A DNA stretch of 60,512 nt, taken from NCBI GenBank assembly GCA_016935015.1, contig JAFGRT010000061.1, forward strand, positions 1-60,512, given 5' to 3'. Below the pieces are notes generated by a model. It saw only the letters and a program-made list of their open reading frames with translations. It did no database searches and was not told the DNA's origin. The DNA is from Acidobacteriota bacterium (GTDB lineage: Bacteria > Acidobacteriota > JAAYUB01). Both the position numbers and the translations under genes were made by a program. Each line of letters begins with the position of its first letter. Positions within the stretch are counted from its first letter, which is position 1. Below are positions 19,458 to 27,632 of the stretch, piece by piece.

Positions 19458-21302
19458 TCAGCGGGACAGGTCGCTGAGGGTGATCTGAAAGTCGAGGCGG
19501 TATTCGGCGCGGCGTCCATCGATGGAAATCTCCCGCCGGATGTTTCTCAGCTGGTTGCGGTTGCGGGGATCCTTGTACAGGACATAGAGCAGGTAGTCAC
19601 CGCCCGGCAGGCCGTCGAGGCGATAGCGGCCGTCGCCGGTGGTGACGGACTTGGGCAGATTGCGGAACGAGGCGTCACCGTAGGGCCGGGCGAAGACAGT
19701 CAAGCCGGGGAGTGGGCGGCCGTCGGTATCGATGACGTAGCCCCAGACGCCGCTGCCCGTGCTGAGCTGGATATCCACATGGGTGGTTGACCCGGTGTCG
19801 AGGATGATTCCCTCGCGATCCTGCGGGATATAGCCTTCCAGAAAAACATTCAGCCGTCCGATGCCCGCCTCCAATCCGGAGAAGGTAAAGCGGCCGCTGG
19901 AATCAGACCGGATGGAACGGGAATAGCGGTCCTGGTCCGGTGTGGTCACGTCGAGGCGCACGCTGGACTGGGAGAAATCCATGGCCCGTCCGGCGGAAAT
20001 GGTGCCCGTGAGCACCGCCCCGCGCCGCAGATCGAACAGCACCTCGGCCGTATCATCCTTGGTCAGGTCGACGTTCACCGGCTCGGGGAGGATGAAATCC
20101 TCGCTCTGGGTCAGCAGCTGAACCTGATATTCGCCCGGTTCCAACATGACGAACCGGAACTGGCCTTCGGGGTCCACTGCCACGTTGAACGGGCTAGTAC
20201 GGGAGCGGCGCGATTCCATGTGCCGGGCCAGCGCCTGCAGATCGTCGGGGATAGCCAACCCTTTATCCATACATACAAAACCGAGGATCTGGCGGCCTTC
20301 CGTCAGGATGATTTCCACCAGGTTTTCCTGGTGGAGCGATACATCCACCTCCGGCCCCGGCCGTGGTTGACTGCCTTCGGTCCAGATTTCCAGCCGGGTC
20401 CGCCCTGGCGGCACTCCTTCGATCATAAAATAGCCCTGTTCGTCGGACAAGCCCATTTGGGTGCCCAGCCGCTCAGGATCGCGCGGAGTGGATATGCGGA
20501 TGCCGGCCACGGGCTGCCGTGCTTCGTCGCGCACGGTGCCGACGATGGTGGCCCCGGGATCCAGCGTCAGCAACAGGCCGGTCTTTTCCTCCATATCCGC
20601 CAGGGTGATTTCACTGATGGTGGAAGCCGTGTAGCCGTCGGCCCGGGCCGACAGATGATAGCTCCCCGGCGGCATGCCCCGGAGTTCGAAGCGCCCCGAT
20701 TCATTGGTCTGGGATATGAACCGGCTGCGGCGGCTCAGAACATACACGCTGGCCGGAAAGATGATCTGCCCGTCGGCGTCACGGACTTCGCCCGACACCA
20801 GACCGCTGCCGGGCAGGACCACGTCCCGGACCAGCATTTCGCCGGGTGCAACAGGCAGGATCTCCCGAAGTTCGCCGCAAAAGAGGGTGTACTGGCGGGG
20901 CGGCAGGTCACGGAAGATGAAAAAACCGTTATGGTCGGTCAATACCTTGGTGGTGGTGAAAAACTGGGTGGGATAGCTCATCATTTCCACCGGCAGAATC
21001 TCCACCACCTGGAAGGGGATGGTGTTGCCCAGGGCGTCGGTCACGTGGCCGGAGATCCCGCCCCGGTCCGGGTCGGTGTAATCCTGCCGCTCGAAGACCA
21101 GGCCCACCACGGCCATTTCCTGGTTGGGCGCCTCGGGCAGGGCGGATCGCTCCCGGCGCGGGGTGAGCCGGGTCGAAGATTGCTGTTCCGCCGTACGGAC
21201 CGCCGGAGATCCGGTGCCGGACTTGTCGCCGAAGAGCACCAACAGCGTCAGTGCCACTAAAAGGATAATACCCAGAATCAGAAGCAGGTTTTTGCCGTCC
21301 AT
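19458..21302 (-). CDS. Membrane-anchored multi-module carboxypeptidase-regulatory-like protein
   Basis: The 614-residue protein has an N-terminal transmembrane anchor (LLLILGIILLVALTLLVLF). A run of carboxypeptidase regulatory-like or CnaB-type beta-sandwich modules follows, seen as repeats of the pattern G-x-V-x-D-x-x-G ... DxxGxFxxxGLPPGxYxL. Examples are ISGHVTDALGNTIP, VSGEVRDADGQII, IVGTVRDEARQPVAG and VWGYVIDTDGRPLPG. No catalytic domain is present. Such modules serve in adhesion, substrate binding or structural spacing on the cell surface. It is transcribed divergently from the M49 lipoprotein gene. A 9-base perfect stem (19455-19463 with 19472-19480) covers its stop codon. Its Shine-Dalgarno site (AAGGCAG) is weak. 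Confidence 0.82.
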   Translation of the reverse strand: MDGKNLLLILGIILLVALTLLVLFGDKSGTGSPAVRTAEQQSSTRLTPRRERSALPEAPNQEMAVVGLVFERQDYTDPDRGGISGHVTDALGNTIPFQVVEILPVEMMSYPTQFFTTTKVLTDHNGFFIFRDLPPRQYTLFCGELREILPVAPGEMLVRDVVLPGSGLVSGEVRDADGQIIFPASVYVLSRRSRFISQTNESGRFELRGMPPGSYHLSARADGYTASTISEITLADMEEKTGLLLTLDPGATIVGTVRDEARQPVAGIRISTPRDPERLGTQMGLSDEQGYFMIEGVPPGRTRLEIWTEGSQPRPGPEVDVSLHQENLVEIILTEGRQILGFVCMDKGLAIPDDLQALARHMESRRSRTSPFNVAVDPEGQFRFVMLEPGEYQVQLLTQSEDFILPEPVNVDLTKDDTAEVLFDLRRGAVLTGTISAGRAMDFSQSSVRLDVTTPDQDRYSRSIRSDSSGRFTFSGLEAGIGRLNVFLEGYIPQDREGIILDTGSTTHVDIQLSTGSGVWGYVIDTDGRPLPGLTVFARPYGDASFRNLPKSVTTGDGRYRLDGLPGGDYLLYVLYKDPRNRNQLRNIRREISIDGRRAEYRLDFQITLSDLSR

Positions 21303-21606
21303 TGACGCTGCCTTGTCCGCTACAGAATCGGAAACCGATGGCCGGAATCCCCTCGTGCGATGTGAACGGCGGAGCGACGGTCAGGCGTATGCGGGGTTGT
21401 GTGGCCGACGCTCCGTGTTCACCATCAATTTTTACCTGAAAGTGCTTCGTCTGACAACCTTTTTGTCAGACCCTGTCCGGTCGCTGTTGTCCGTCTGACG
21501 GCGAGAGCGTTCGTTGCCCCGGTAAGAACCTCTGGCGCCGGGTGGTAATTTCGGGTAAAATAAGGATTCCGGACCACCCATGGAAATCTTGCAGGGGTCA
21601 CAGATA
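21303..21606. other. Divergent control region with GTCTGAC repeats
   Basis: No gene is seen in these 304 bases. An exact inverted repeat, GTCTGACA (21449-21456) and TGTCAGAC (21464-21471), has a 7-base loop. The same CGTCTGAC core recurs as a direct repeat at 21492-21499 within the palindrome CCGTCTGACGG (21491-21501). This arrangement suggests binding sites for one regulator between the two divergent genes. No clear promoter pair is evident. Confidence 0.45.
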
Positions 21607-23319
21607 ATGTCGAAAAACACCACTCTTGCCGCCATGATCGGGCTGGCGCTTGGCCTGACCCTGGTTTACCTGGCGGCGTGTCAGGCCGAACCCGAGCCTG
21701 TTGCCGAAATGGCGAAGCCCGAGGAGGGAAAACAACCGATGACCGCAGCCCACACCCTGAAGGACGCACTGGAGCAGTATGTCCCCGTCCGCCTGGATTA
21801 TAACGCCGGCGGGTTGAGTGAAAAGGAGCGGCAGATCGTGCAGAAACTGATCCAGGCGGCCACGTATATCGATGAGATCTTCTGGCGGCAGGTGTATCAT
21901 CGCAACATCGAATTGCGCGAACAACTGTCCAAGGCCGGTGATCCGGCGGGGCAGGATCTGTTCCAGTATTTTCTTGTCAATTATGGTCCCTTTGACCGTT
22001 TGCTGGACGATGAACCCTTCTGGGGGACGGAGACCAAGCCGGCCGGCGCCAATTTTTACCCTGTCGACCTGACCCGGGAGGAGTTTGAGACGTGGCTCAC
22101 CGAGCATCCGGAGGATGAGACGGACTTTCGCAGCGCCTTCACCGTGATCCGTCGGGAGGAAGGGCGTTTGGTGGCCGTGCCCTATCACACCGCCTACGAG
22201 GAATTCCTGCAGCCCGCCGCCCGGCTCTTGCGGGAAGCGGCGGCCCTGAGCGACAGCGCGTTACTGAAAAGATACCTCGAGCTGCGGGCCCGCGACCTGC
22301 TCACCGATGATTTTTTCGAAAGTGACATGGCCTGGATGGATCTGGCCGACACGCCCATCGAGGTGGTCATCGGCCCGTACGAAGTCTACGAAGACAAGCT
22401 CTTCGGCTACAAGGCCGCCTATGAGGCGTTCATCACCATCCGCAACGCGGAGGAGAGCGCGAAGCTGGCCACCTACGCCGGTTTCCTGACGGAGATGGAG
22501 GACAATCTGCCCATCCCCGACGATCTCAAGAATTTCAACCGGGGTGCATCGTCGCCGCTGACGGTGGTGGATGAAGTGTTCACCGCCGGCGACACCCATG
22601 CCGGCGTGCAGACCAGCGCCTTCAACCTGCCCAATGACGAACGGGTACGGGAGGCCAAAGGATCCAAGAAGGTGATGTTGAAAAATGTGATGCGGGCCAA
22701 GTTCGAGAAGTCCCTCACTCCCATCGCTTTGCGGATCCTGGAGCCGGACCTGCGCGACGATCTGGATTTCCAGTCCTATTTCGATCATGTGGTCCTTCAC
22801 GAGATCAGCCATGGCCTAGGCCCCGGCAATATCACCAGGAACGGAAAGCCCACGACGGTCAGCGCCGAGCTGAAGGAATTGTATCCGCCGCTCGAGGAGT
22901 GCAAGGCCGATATCGTGGGCGTCTGGAACTGCCTGTTCCTGGCCGACAAGGGTATTTTGCCTCAACGGGAGCGGAAGCAGTTCACCACCTACCTGGCCGG
23001 AATCTTCCGGTCGGTGCGTTTCGGTATGGGTTCGGCCCACGGCAAGGGAATGGTGATTCAGTATAACTTCCTCAAGGAGAAGGGCGGGTTGGTCTTCGAT
23101 CCGCGGACGCGTCGCTATGGGGTGAATTTCGATAAAATCGGCGAGGCCGTGCGCGAGCTGACCCGCCATGTCCTGTTGATTCAAGCCGAAGCCGATTACG
23201 CCAAGGCAAAGCGGTTCGTGGAAAAATATGGCCGGGTGCCGGTCGAGATCACAGCCACCCTGGCCGAGCTGGAAGATATTCCCGTAGACATCCGGCCCAT
23301 CTATGTCCCGTTGCGGTAA
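21607..23319 (+). CDS. M49 (DPP III-like) zinc peptidase lipoprotein
   Basis: This 570-residue protein matches the M49 dipeptidyl-peptidase III family, zinc enzymes that release dipeptides from peptide N-termini. The zinc motif is the pentapeptide HEISH (His398, Glu399, His402) followed by GLGPG, with the second motif EECKAD (Glu430-Glu431). Most M49 enzymes carry the hexapeptide HEXXGH; a shorter HEISH form is known from Caldithrix DPP III. The N-terminus has a lipoprotein signal ending in LVYLAAC, so it should be lipid-anchored outside the cytoplasm, which is unusual for a largely cytoplasmic family. The start at 21607 is preferred (AGGGG about 9 bases upstream); ATG 21580 would put extra residues before the signal. 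Confidence 0.88.
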   Translation: MSKNTTLAAMIGLALGLTLVYLAACQAEPEPVAEMAKPEEGKQPMTAAHTLKDALEQYVPVRLDYNAGGLSEKERQIVQKLIQAATYIDEIFWRQVYHRNIELREQLSKAGDPAGQDLFQYFLVNYGPFDRLLDDEPFWGTETKPAGANFYPVDLTREEFETWLTEHPEDETDFRSAFTVIRREEGRLVAVPYHTAYEEFLQPAARLLREAAALSDSALLKRYLELRARDLLTDDFFESDMAWMDLADTPIEVVIGPYEVYEDKLFGYKAAYEAFITIRNAEESAKLATYAGFLTEMEDNLPIPDDLKNFNRGASSPLTVVDEVFTAGDTHAGVQTSAFNLPNDERVREAKGSKKVMLKNVMRAKFEKSLTPIALRILEPDLRDDLDFQSYFDHVVLHEISHGLGPGNITRNGKPTTVSAELKELYPPLEECKADIVGVWNCLFLADKGILPQRERKQFTTYLAGIFRSVRFGMGSAHGKGMVIQYNFLKEKGGLVFDPRTRRYGVNFDKIGEAVRELTRHVLLIQAEADYAKAKRFVEKYGRVPVEITATLAELEDIPVDIRPIYVPLR

Positions 23320-23351
23320 TTTCCGGCGACGCTTGCCCCCGGCCGGACCGG

Positions 23352-24053
23352 TTACGGGCGGTGGGGCGTTTCCGGCGGCCGGTATTCCTTGATGCGGCGC
23401 CGGGCGTCAGGGTAGGACAGGGGGCCGGCCACCACTTCATCGTTTTCCAAAAGGCTCTTTTTGCCTTTGACGATGAGGAGCGACGACACACCTTCCCGGC
23501 GAATCACAAAGAAATCGTTCAGACTGTGGTTCAGCCCAAGACTCTGGCTGTCGTTTTCCGTGGCGGCCAGATCGGCGGCCGGCCCGCCCGGCAAGGCACT
23601 GCCGGCGGTCAGGCCGTACCAGGGGAAAATAACATCGCCGATCTGCTGGAAGGTCCCGGCGATGAAGTAGTCCGACCGGTACAAGGGATTGGGGGGGACA
23701 GACTCGGGCCGCATGATCCACCCCTCCCAGAAGTAACTCCCCTCATGTTCGCCGTACAGAATCAGCCGCCGCTCCAGCAGGAAACCGGTGACCGGTTTAC
23801 CCAGCAGGACGCCTTCCACGCGGTGGGATACAGGGTCCACTGTGTAGTTCAACCAGCCGGTCCGGCCGTTGGCGTTGATCCACCAGCGCGTGGGTGGTTC
23901 CGCATTCGCCACCGGCGACACGGCCGGGTCCGGCACTGCCACCGAAGTGTCCTGGGCGGACGTGGCTGCCCGGACGGACAGGGACAAAAAGGCAGCGAGG
24001 CAGGCAAGCGGTATCAGCCATCCGAGCGAGTGGTTAGGTGTCGGTGCAACCAT
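23352..24053 (-). CDS. Secreted protein of unknown function
   Basis: The 233-residue protein is not recognised. It has a signal peptide (WLIPLACLAAFLSLSVRAATSA). The mature part has several aromatic-rich strands (RTGWLNYTVD, YFWEGWIM, GDVIFPWYGL) and no catalytic motif. The start at 24053 has AAGGAGAT about 6 bases upstream. It is the last gene of a minus-strand run (PfpI, NUDIX, Mth938-like, deacetylase), 76 bases after the deacetylase, and its stop faces the M49 gene stop 32 bases away. Confidence 0.68.
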   Translation of the reverse strand: MVAPTPNHSLGWLIPLACLAAFLSLSVRAATSAQDTSVAVPDPAVSPVANAEPPTRWWINANGRTGWLNYTVDPVSHRVEGVLLGKPVTGFLLERRLILYGEHEGSYFWEGWIMRPESVPPNPLYRSDYFIAGTFQQIGDVIFPWYGLTAGSALPGGPAADLAATENDSQSLGLNHSLNDFFVIRREGVSSLLIVKGKKSLLENDEVVAGPLSYPDARRRIKEYRPPETPHRP

Positions 24054-24129
24054 GGGTGATCTCCTTGAACCATAAACATCCTTCGGCGGAGCCAATCGCC
24101 ACGGCCGGACCGCAGCCGCGGGTGGCCGG

Positions 24130-25131
24130 TTATTCCGCCGCGACGTCGGCCAGTTTCAGGATGAAGTCCGGCGTCCGGGGCTCGCCCTCGAAAAAGGACG
24201 GCGCCACGCCGCGGGTGATGGCCCAGCGATGCAGCCAGCTGATGCCGGCCGGTCCGGTGTACGTGTCGGGCAAGCCGTAGGCCGGATCCGGCAGTACATC
24301 GTCCAGCGGGACGAAACGATAGCCGCGGGCGGCCATCCTTTCCAACAGGGCGCCCAGGTACCGGGCGTTCAACCGGTTGGCATGCAGCAACAGGACCTGG
24401 CTGATGTCCCGCCCCAGCAGGTCACGGGACTGTTGCTCGTAATAGGCCAGTTTGGCCAACATGTACTCGAGATAAGCCTCGCCGATGCGGGCGGCCGTGG
24501 CATGGTCCCGGCGCTGGGTCGCCCGGTCGAAGGCCTTGGAAAAGATCCATTCGGAGTTGTCGATGGTCACCGGGGCGACGCGGCAGCCGCCTTCGGCCAG
24601 CAGATCCAGGATCGCTTGGCGGGTGGGCAGGTCCCGGCCCGTATGCAGGCAGGGGTGGCGGAAATAGCGCAGGCGCCGGCCATATTCGGCCAGAATGGGC
24701 CGCAGCGCATCTTCGCCGCGCCGCAGATCCTCAGCGAAGGCGGACAGATCCGTGCGATGCAGATCGGTATGGGAGAAGGTGTGATTGCCCAGTTCCAGTC
24801 CGGTGGCCAGCCAGGCGCGCAGCAGGTCGGCACGGGCCGGGGCGGGTCGGCCCGCCTGGAAGAGTTTGTTCCCGTTTACGAAACCGATGGCCGGAATGCG
24901 GTAGTGATCGAGCCAGTGTAACAGCCCCGTGGTGATGGTTCGGGCAGTTTCCAGCGAATGGTCGGTGGTGCAGACAAACGGCAGGTCGTCGATGGTGATG
25001 GCCATTTGCCGGGCCGGCGGCGCATCGATCGCCCCGGCAATGCCGGTCGTGATGAACAGCAGCAGTCCGAAGCGGAGCCCCGAGGACCATCGCCGGTACG
25101 AGTATAACCTGTTCCGCCTGTCGCCTGACAT
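24130..25131 (-). CDS. Polysaccharide deacetylase (NodB domain)
   Basis: The 333-residue protein has an N-terminal membrane or signal segment (LRFGLLLFITTGIAGAI) and a NodB-type deacetylase domain of carbohydrate esterase family 4. Motif 1 is ITIDDLP, with the catalytic and metal Asp pair; motif 2 is GNHTFSHTDLH, with the metal-binding His residues; and a late LLLHAN matches motif 5. Enzymes of this family remove acetyl groups from peptidoglycan, chitin-like or capsule sugars; the substrate is unknown here. GGAG lies 4 bases before the ATG. It follows the Mth938-like gene by 60 bases on the same strand. Confidence 0.87.
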   Translation of the reverse strand: MSGDRRNRLYSYRRWSSGLRFGLLLFITTGIAGAIDAPPARQMAITIDDLPFVCTTDHSLETARTITTGLLHWLDHYRIPAIGFVNGNKLFQAGRPAPARADLLRAWLATGLELGNHTFSHTDLHRTDLSAFAEDLRRGEDALRPILAEYGRRLRYFRHPCLHTGRDLPTRQAILDLLAEGGCRVAPVTIDNSEWIFSKAFDRATQRRDHATAARIGEAYLEYMLAKLAYYEQQSRDLLGRDISQVLLLHANRLNARYLGALLERMAARGYRFVPLDDVLPDPAYGLPDTYTGPAGISWLHRWAITRGVAPSFFEGEPRTPDFILKLADVAAE

Positions 25132-25191
25132 GATTCTCCGTTATGGCCTGCCGCGTCGTCCAAATGGTTCGCCGCCTGGACGGTGGACTCT

Positions 25192-25560
25192 TCAGCACGT
25201 GGTGTGGAACAATCCGATGACGGACCCTTTTGTCTTGTTCCAGAGCTCGGCGGCGGCAGGGGTCGGCGCCAGCCGGACCTGGCAGCCCTTTTGACGCAGA
25301 TAATCGGCTGCTTCCTCGGAAAGTTCCACCAGGCCGGTCTGACCGGTGCCGATGACCAGGCATTCGGCGCCGTCTTCGTACACATATTCCATCTCGGACA
25401 ACGATACCCGGTGGGACGTGCCGTAGACGGCCTTGGACAGTTTTTTCTTCCGTTTTTTCACCGTTCCGTCCAGACGGATGATGATATCATGATCATACTT
25501 GACGCCGGCGACGGTAATTCGGCCGAACGATGTTTTCCCGATGCGCGGTGTGGACCCCAT
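25192..25560 (-). CDS. Mth938-like (DUF498) domain protein
   Basis: The 122-residue protein fits the Mth938/NDUFAF3-like family, small alpha/beta proteins of unclear bacterial function. Visible matches are FGRITVAGVKYDHDIIIRLDG at the start, ECLVIGTGQTGLVELSEEA in the middle and CQVRLAPTPAAAELWN near the end. It is cytoplasmic. The start at 25560 is set by GGGAGG 7 bases upstream. It sits 109 bases after the NUDIX gene and before the deacetylase gene. Confidence 0.8.
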   Translation of the reverse strand: MGSTPRIGKTSFGRITVAGVKYDHDIIIRLDGTVKKRKKKLSKAVYGTSHRVSLSEMEYVYEDGAECLVIGTGQTGLVELSEEAADYLRQKGCQVRLAPTPAAAELWNKTKGSVIGLFHTTC

Positions 25561-25669
25561 GATGGCCCTCCCATGGATCGTCTGGATTTCTGAAATTCTC
25601 CGGATGATATTATAAGAAAACCCACCGGCCATGGCAACTGGCACGTGGCGGCCGGAAAAAGCCGGCGGT

Positions 25670-26287
25670 TCAGGGGGGTGGCGATCCGGCGGATTCCGGA
25701 CGGGACGACGCCTCGTCACCGTAGCGCTGCCACCACCATAGGAAGGCGAACATCAGGCCGGGTGTCTTGGCCTTGCTCTCGTCGTAGAGGAAATTCCAGA
25801 TCCGTTCCTGGGGCAGCTTGATGACCTCGATATCCTCATTTTCCACCCCGCCGCCGGCGGACCGGCGCTGGCGGCCGGTCACCTCGGCGTAATACAGATA
25901 CTGCCGGGCGCCCGATTTGCCCACGGAAGTGTAAAAGGAAGTCACTTCCCGCAGATCAGTCAGGGCAATCTCGTAGCCGGTCTCTTCCCTGATTTCTTCC
26001 CGGGCGATCTCGGCGAGGGGCAGTTCCTTGTCTACCAGACCGGCGCACAACTCATAGGTGAAGCCGTCGCCGTTGTGCAGGTAGACCGGCGGCCGGAACT
26101 GCTTCACGAGAATGAAGGAATGGGTGTCGATTTCGTAAAGCAGCACCGCGATGCTGTCATGCATGACGGCGATGTTCCAGCGTCGCCGCCGTCCATTGAG
26201 GGTGTAGTCCATGCGCTTGAGCTGAATGTACTCCACCCCGCCCAGATCGCTGATGACCACGTCCTTGAGAATGAATTCCTTGCCCAT
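25670..26287 (-). CDS. NUDIX hydrolase, NUDT14/UDP-sugar diphosphatase-like
   Basis: The 205-residue protein is a NUDIX hydrolase, probably acting on a nucleoside diphosphate sugar such as ADP-ribose or UDP-glucose. The box reads GLVDKELPLAEIAREEIREE followed by TGY. Compared with the canonical GX5EX7REUXEEXGU, the first Glu is Leu and the Arg is Glu, while the metal-binding EEXXEE core is kept. The preceding ELCAGLVD and the following SFYTSVGKSGARQYLYYAEV resemble eukaryotic NUDT14. ATG 26287 is preferred since GAGG is 8 bases upstream; ATG 26293 is possible. It lies 23 bases after the PfpI gene, probably in one operon. Confidence 0.87.
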   Translation of the reverse strand: MGKEFILKDVVISDLGGVEYIQLKRMDYTLNGRRRRWNIAVMHDSIAVLLYEIDTHSFILVKQFRPPVYLHNGDGFTYELCAGLVDKELPLAEIAREEIREETGYEIALTDLREVTSFYTSVGKSGARQYLYYAEVTGRQRRSAGGGVENEDIEVIKLPQERIWNFLYDESKAKTPGLMFAFLWWWQRYGDEASSRPESAGSPPP

Positions 26288-26310
26288 ATTCATGTCCTCG
26301 GGGGGATAGT

Positions 26311-26937
26311 CTAGAGGTCGATTCGCCGCGCCAGGCTTTCGGGATAGGGATATTCCATGTAACGGGCGGTCCGCCGGGCCACTGCCTCACCGCAGTAGCG
26401 CACCACCACCCGCAGAGCCATGTCGATGCCGGCGGATATGCCGGCCGCAGTGATGACGGTGCCGTCCTCGACCACATGCCGGCTCCGGTCGACGCTGACC
26501 AGCGGAAACGTTTCCTGCATCCAGTCGAAGGTCTGCCAGTGGGTGGTCGCCGTCCGTCCGTCCAGCAGGCCGGCCTTGCCCAGCAGCATGGACCCCGTGC
26601 ACACGGAGGTGACGGTTTCCACCTCGCGGCCCTGGCGGGCGATCCAGTCGATCACCTGATCGTTGTCGATCTCCCGCCTTACACCATAACCGCCCGGGAT
26701 GACCAGGATATCCAGCGGCGGGCAGGTCACAAAGCTGTGATGGGGAATCACCTGCAGACCGCCGCGAGCGGTGATGATGGCCCCCCATTCCGCCACCAGC
26801 AGCACATCGAAGGGAGAGGGGCTCTCCCGAAGGTGGTTTTCATCCAAGCGGGTGCAGGAGAACACTTCAAAAGGGCCGCAGAAATCCAGCACTTCCACCT
26901 CGGAAAAAACCAGGATGCCGACACGATGCTGCTTCAT
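26311..26937 (-). CDS. DJ-1/PfpI family protein, isonitrile hydratase-like
   Basis: The 208-residue protein belongs to the class I glutamine amidotransferase-like DJ-1/PfpI superfamily. The nucleophile elbow is TSVCTGSMLLGKAGLLDGR with Cys113, and ATTHW follows, a pattern typical of the isonitrile hydratase-like branch. The acidic partner lies in the N-terminal VLDFCGPFEVF. It has no AraC domain, unlike regulatory members of this branch. It is cytoplasmic and probably heads the run that continues with the NUDIX gene. AAAGGCAG lies 6 bases before the ATG. The substrate is unknown. Confidence 0.86.
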   Translation of the reverse strand: MKQHRVGILVFSEVEVLDFCGPFEVFSCTRLDENHLRESPSPFDVLLVAEWGAIITARGGLQVIPHHSFVTCPPLDILVIPGGYGVRREIDNDQVIDWIARQGREVETVTSVCTGSMLLGKAGLLDGRTATTHWQTFDWMQETFPLVSVDRSRHVVEDGTVITAAGISAGIDMALRVVVRYCGEAVARRTARYMEYPYPESLARRIDL

Positions 26938-27084
26938 GGTGAACTGCCTTTCGCTATGCGTTCAAAATGGGGGCGGTTTCCCACACAATAGGGCGCGGAT
27001 ATCATGGCGTCCCGGGAGCGGTGGATTTGTAGGCTCCGGCCCCGTTGGATCGGAACCGGCCGGAGGCGGACACATTGCCACCAT

Positions 27085-27110
27085 CGCCCCCGCGCGGCAG
27101 CGCGGGGGCG
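27085..27110 (-). terminator. Strong hairpin just after the merR-type gene
   Basis: An 11-base perfect stem, CGCCCCCGCGC (27085-27095) with GCGCGGGGGCG (27100-27110), closes a 4-base loop right after the regulator's stop at 27114. There is no T run on either strand, so termination would need help; it may instead protect the mRNA end. Confidence 0.5.
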
Positions 27111-27113
27111 GAT

Positions 27114-27578
27114 TCAATTCTGTTTCCGGGCGGCGGTCAGTTGTCTCAGCCGGATGACGAACAGGGATTTCAGGCTCTCGCAGTTAATGGAATAACGGAA
27201 GGCCGGACAATCATGGCAACCCAGTAGCTGGGCGCCGACGTTGTGGGCGCGGGCGATCCAGCAGGGTTTGTTGACGTCCTTATCGGCCTGGCAGGCGGCA
27301 TACCGCGCGTCATCGCATTTCTTGAAATCACGGCAGGGAATCAAGGCCAGCAGACGGCGAATCCCCTCCAGATTCAGGCCCAGCTCCGTGATCATCCGCC
27401 GGATACAACGGATCCAGGCGATGTCATTTTCGTCGAAATAGCGGGTGCCACCGTCGGACTTGATGGGGATCAGCAAACCCTCATTCTCGTACATGCGCAA
27501 CGTCGGGACGGAGACGCCCACCATTTCTGCAGTCACCCCGATTTTGTAAATTGTTCGATCTTGCGGCAGTTGTGACAT
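27114..27578 (-). CDS. MerR-family regulator with Cys-rich C-terminal domain
   Basis: The 154-residue protein has an N-terminal winged-helix MerR DNA-binding domain: YKIGVTAEMVGVSVPTLRMYENEGLL, GTRYFDENDIAWIRCIRRMI and GLNLEGIRRLLALI. The C-terminal part holds an unusual set of Cys residues in the patterns C-x6-C-x7-C-x9-C and C-x2-C-x8-C (PCRDFKKCDDARYAACQ, LGCHDCPAFRYSINC). This could bind a metal, an iron-sulfur cluster or respond to thiols; that is inference. It lies 54 bases downstream of the Thi4 gene on the same strand. An AAAGTGTCA sequence in that gap resembles the inverted repeat around the Thi4 promoter, so it may regulate Thi4. Confidence 0.88.
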   Translation of the reverse strand: MSQLPQDRTIYKIGVTAEMVGVSVPTLRMYENEGLLIPIKSDGGTRYFDENDIAWIRCIRRMITELGLNLEGIRRLLALIPCRDFKKCDDARYAACQADKDVNKPCWIARAHNVGAQLLGCHDCPAFRYSINCESLKSLFVIRLRQLTAARKQN

Positions 27579-27632
27579 GATGAAACCTGCTGTTAAAGTA
27601 AAGTGTCATTCTAGGCGATATGAAACGAAAAA

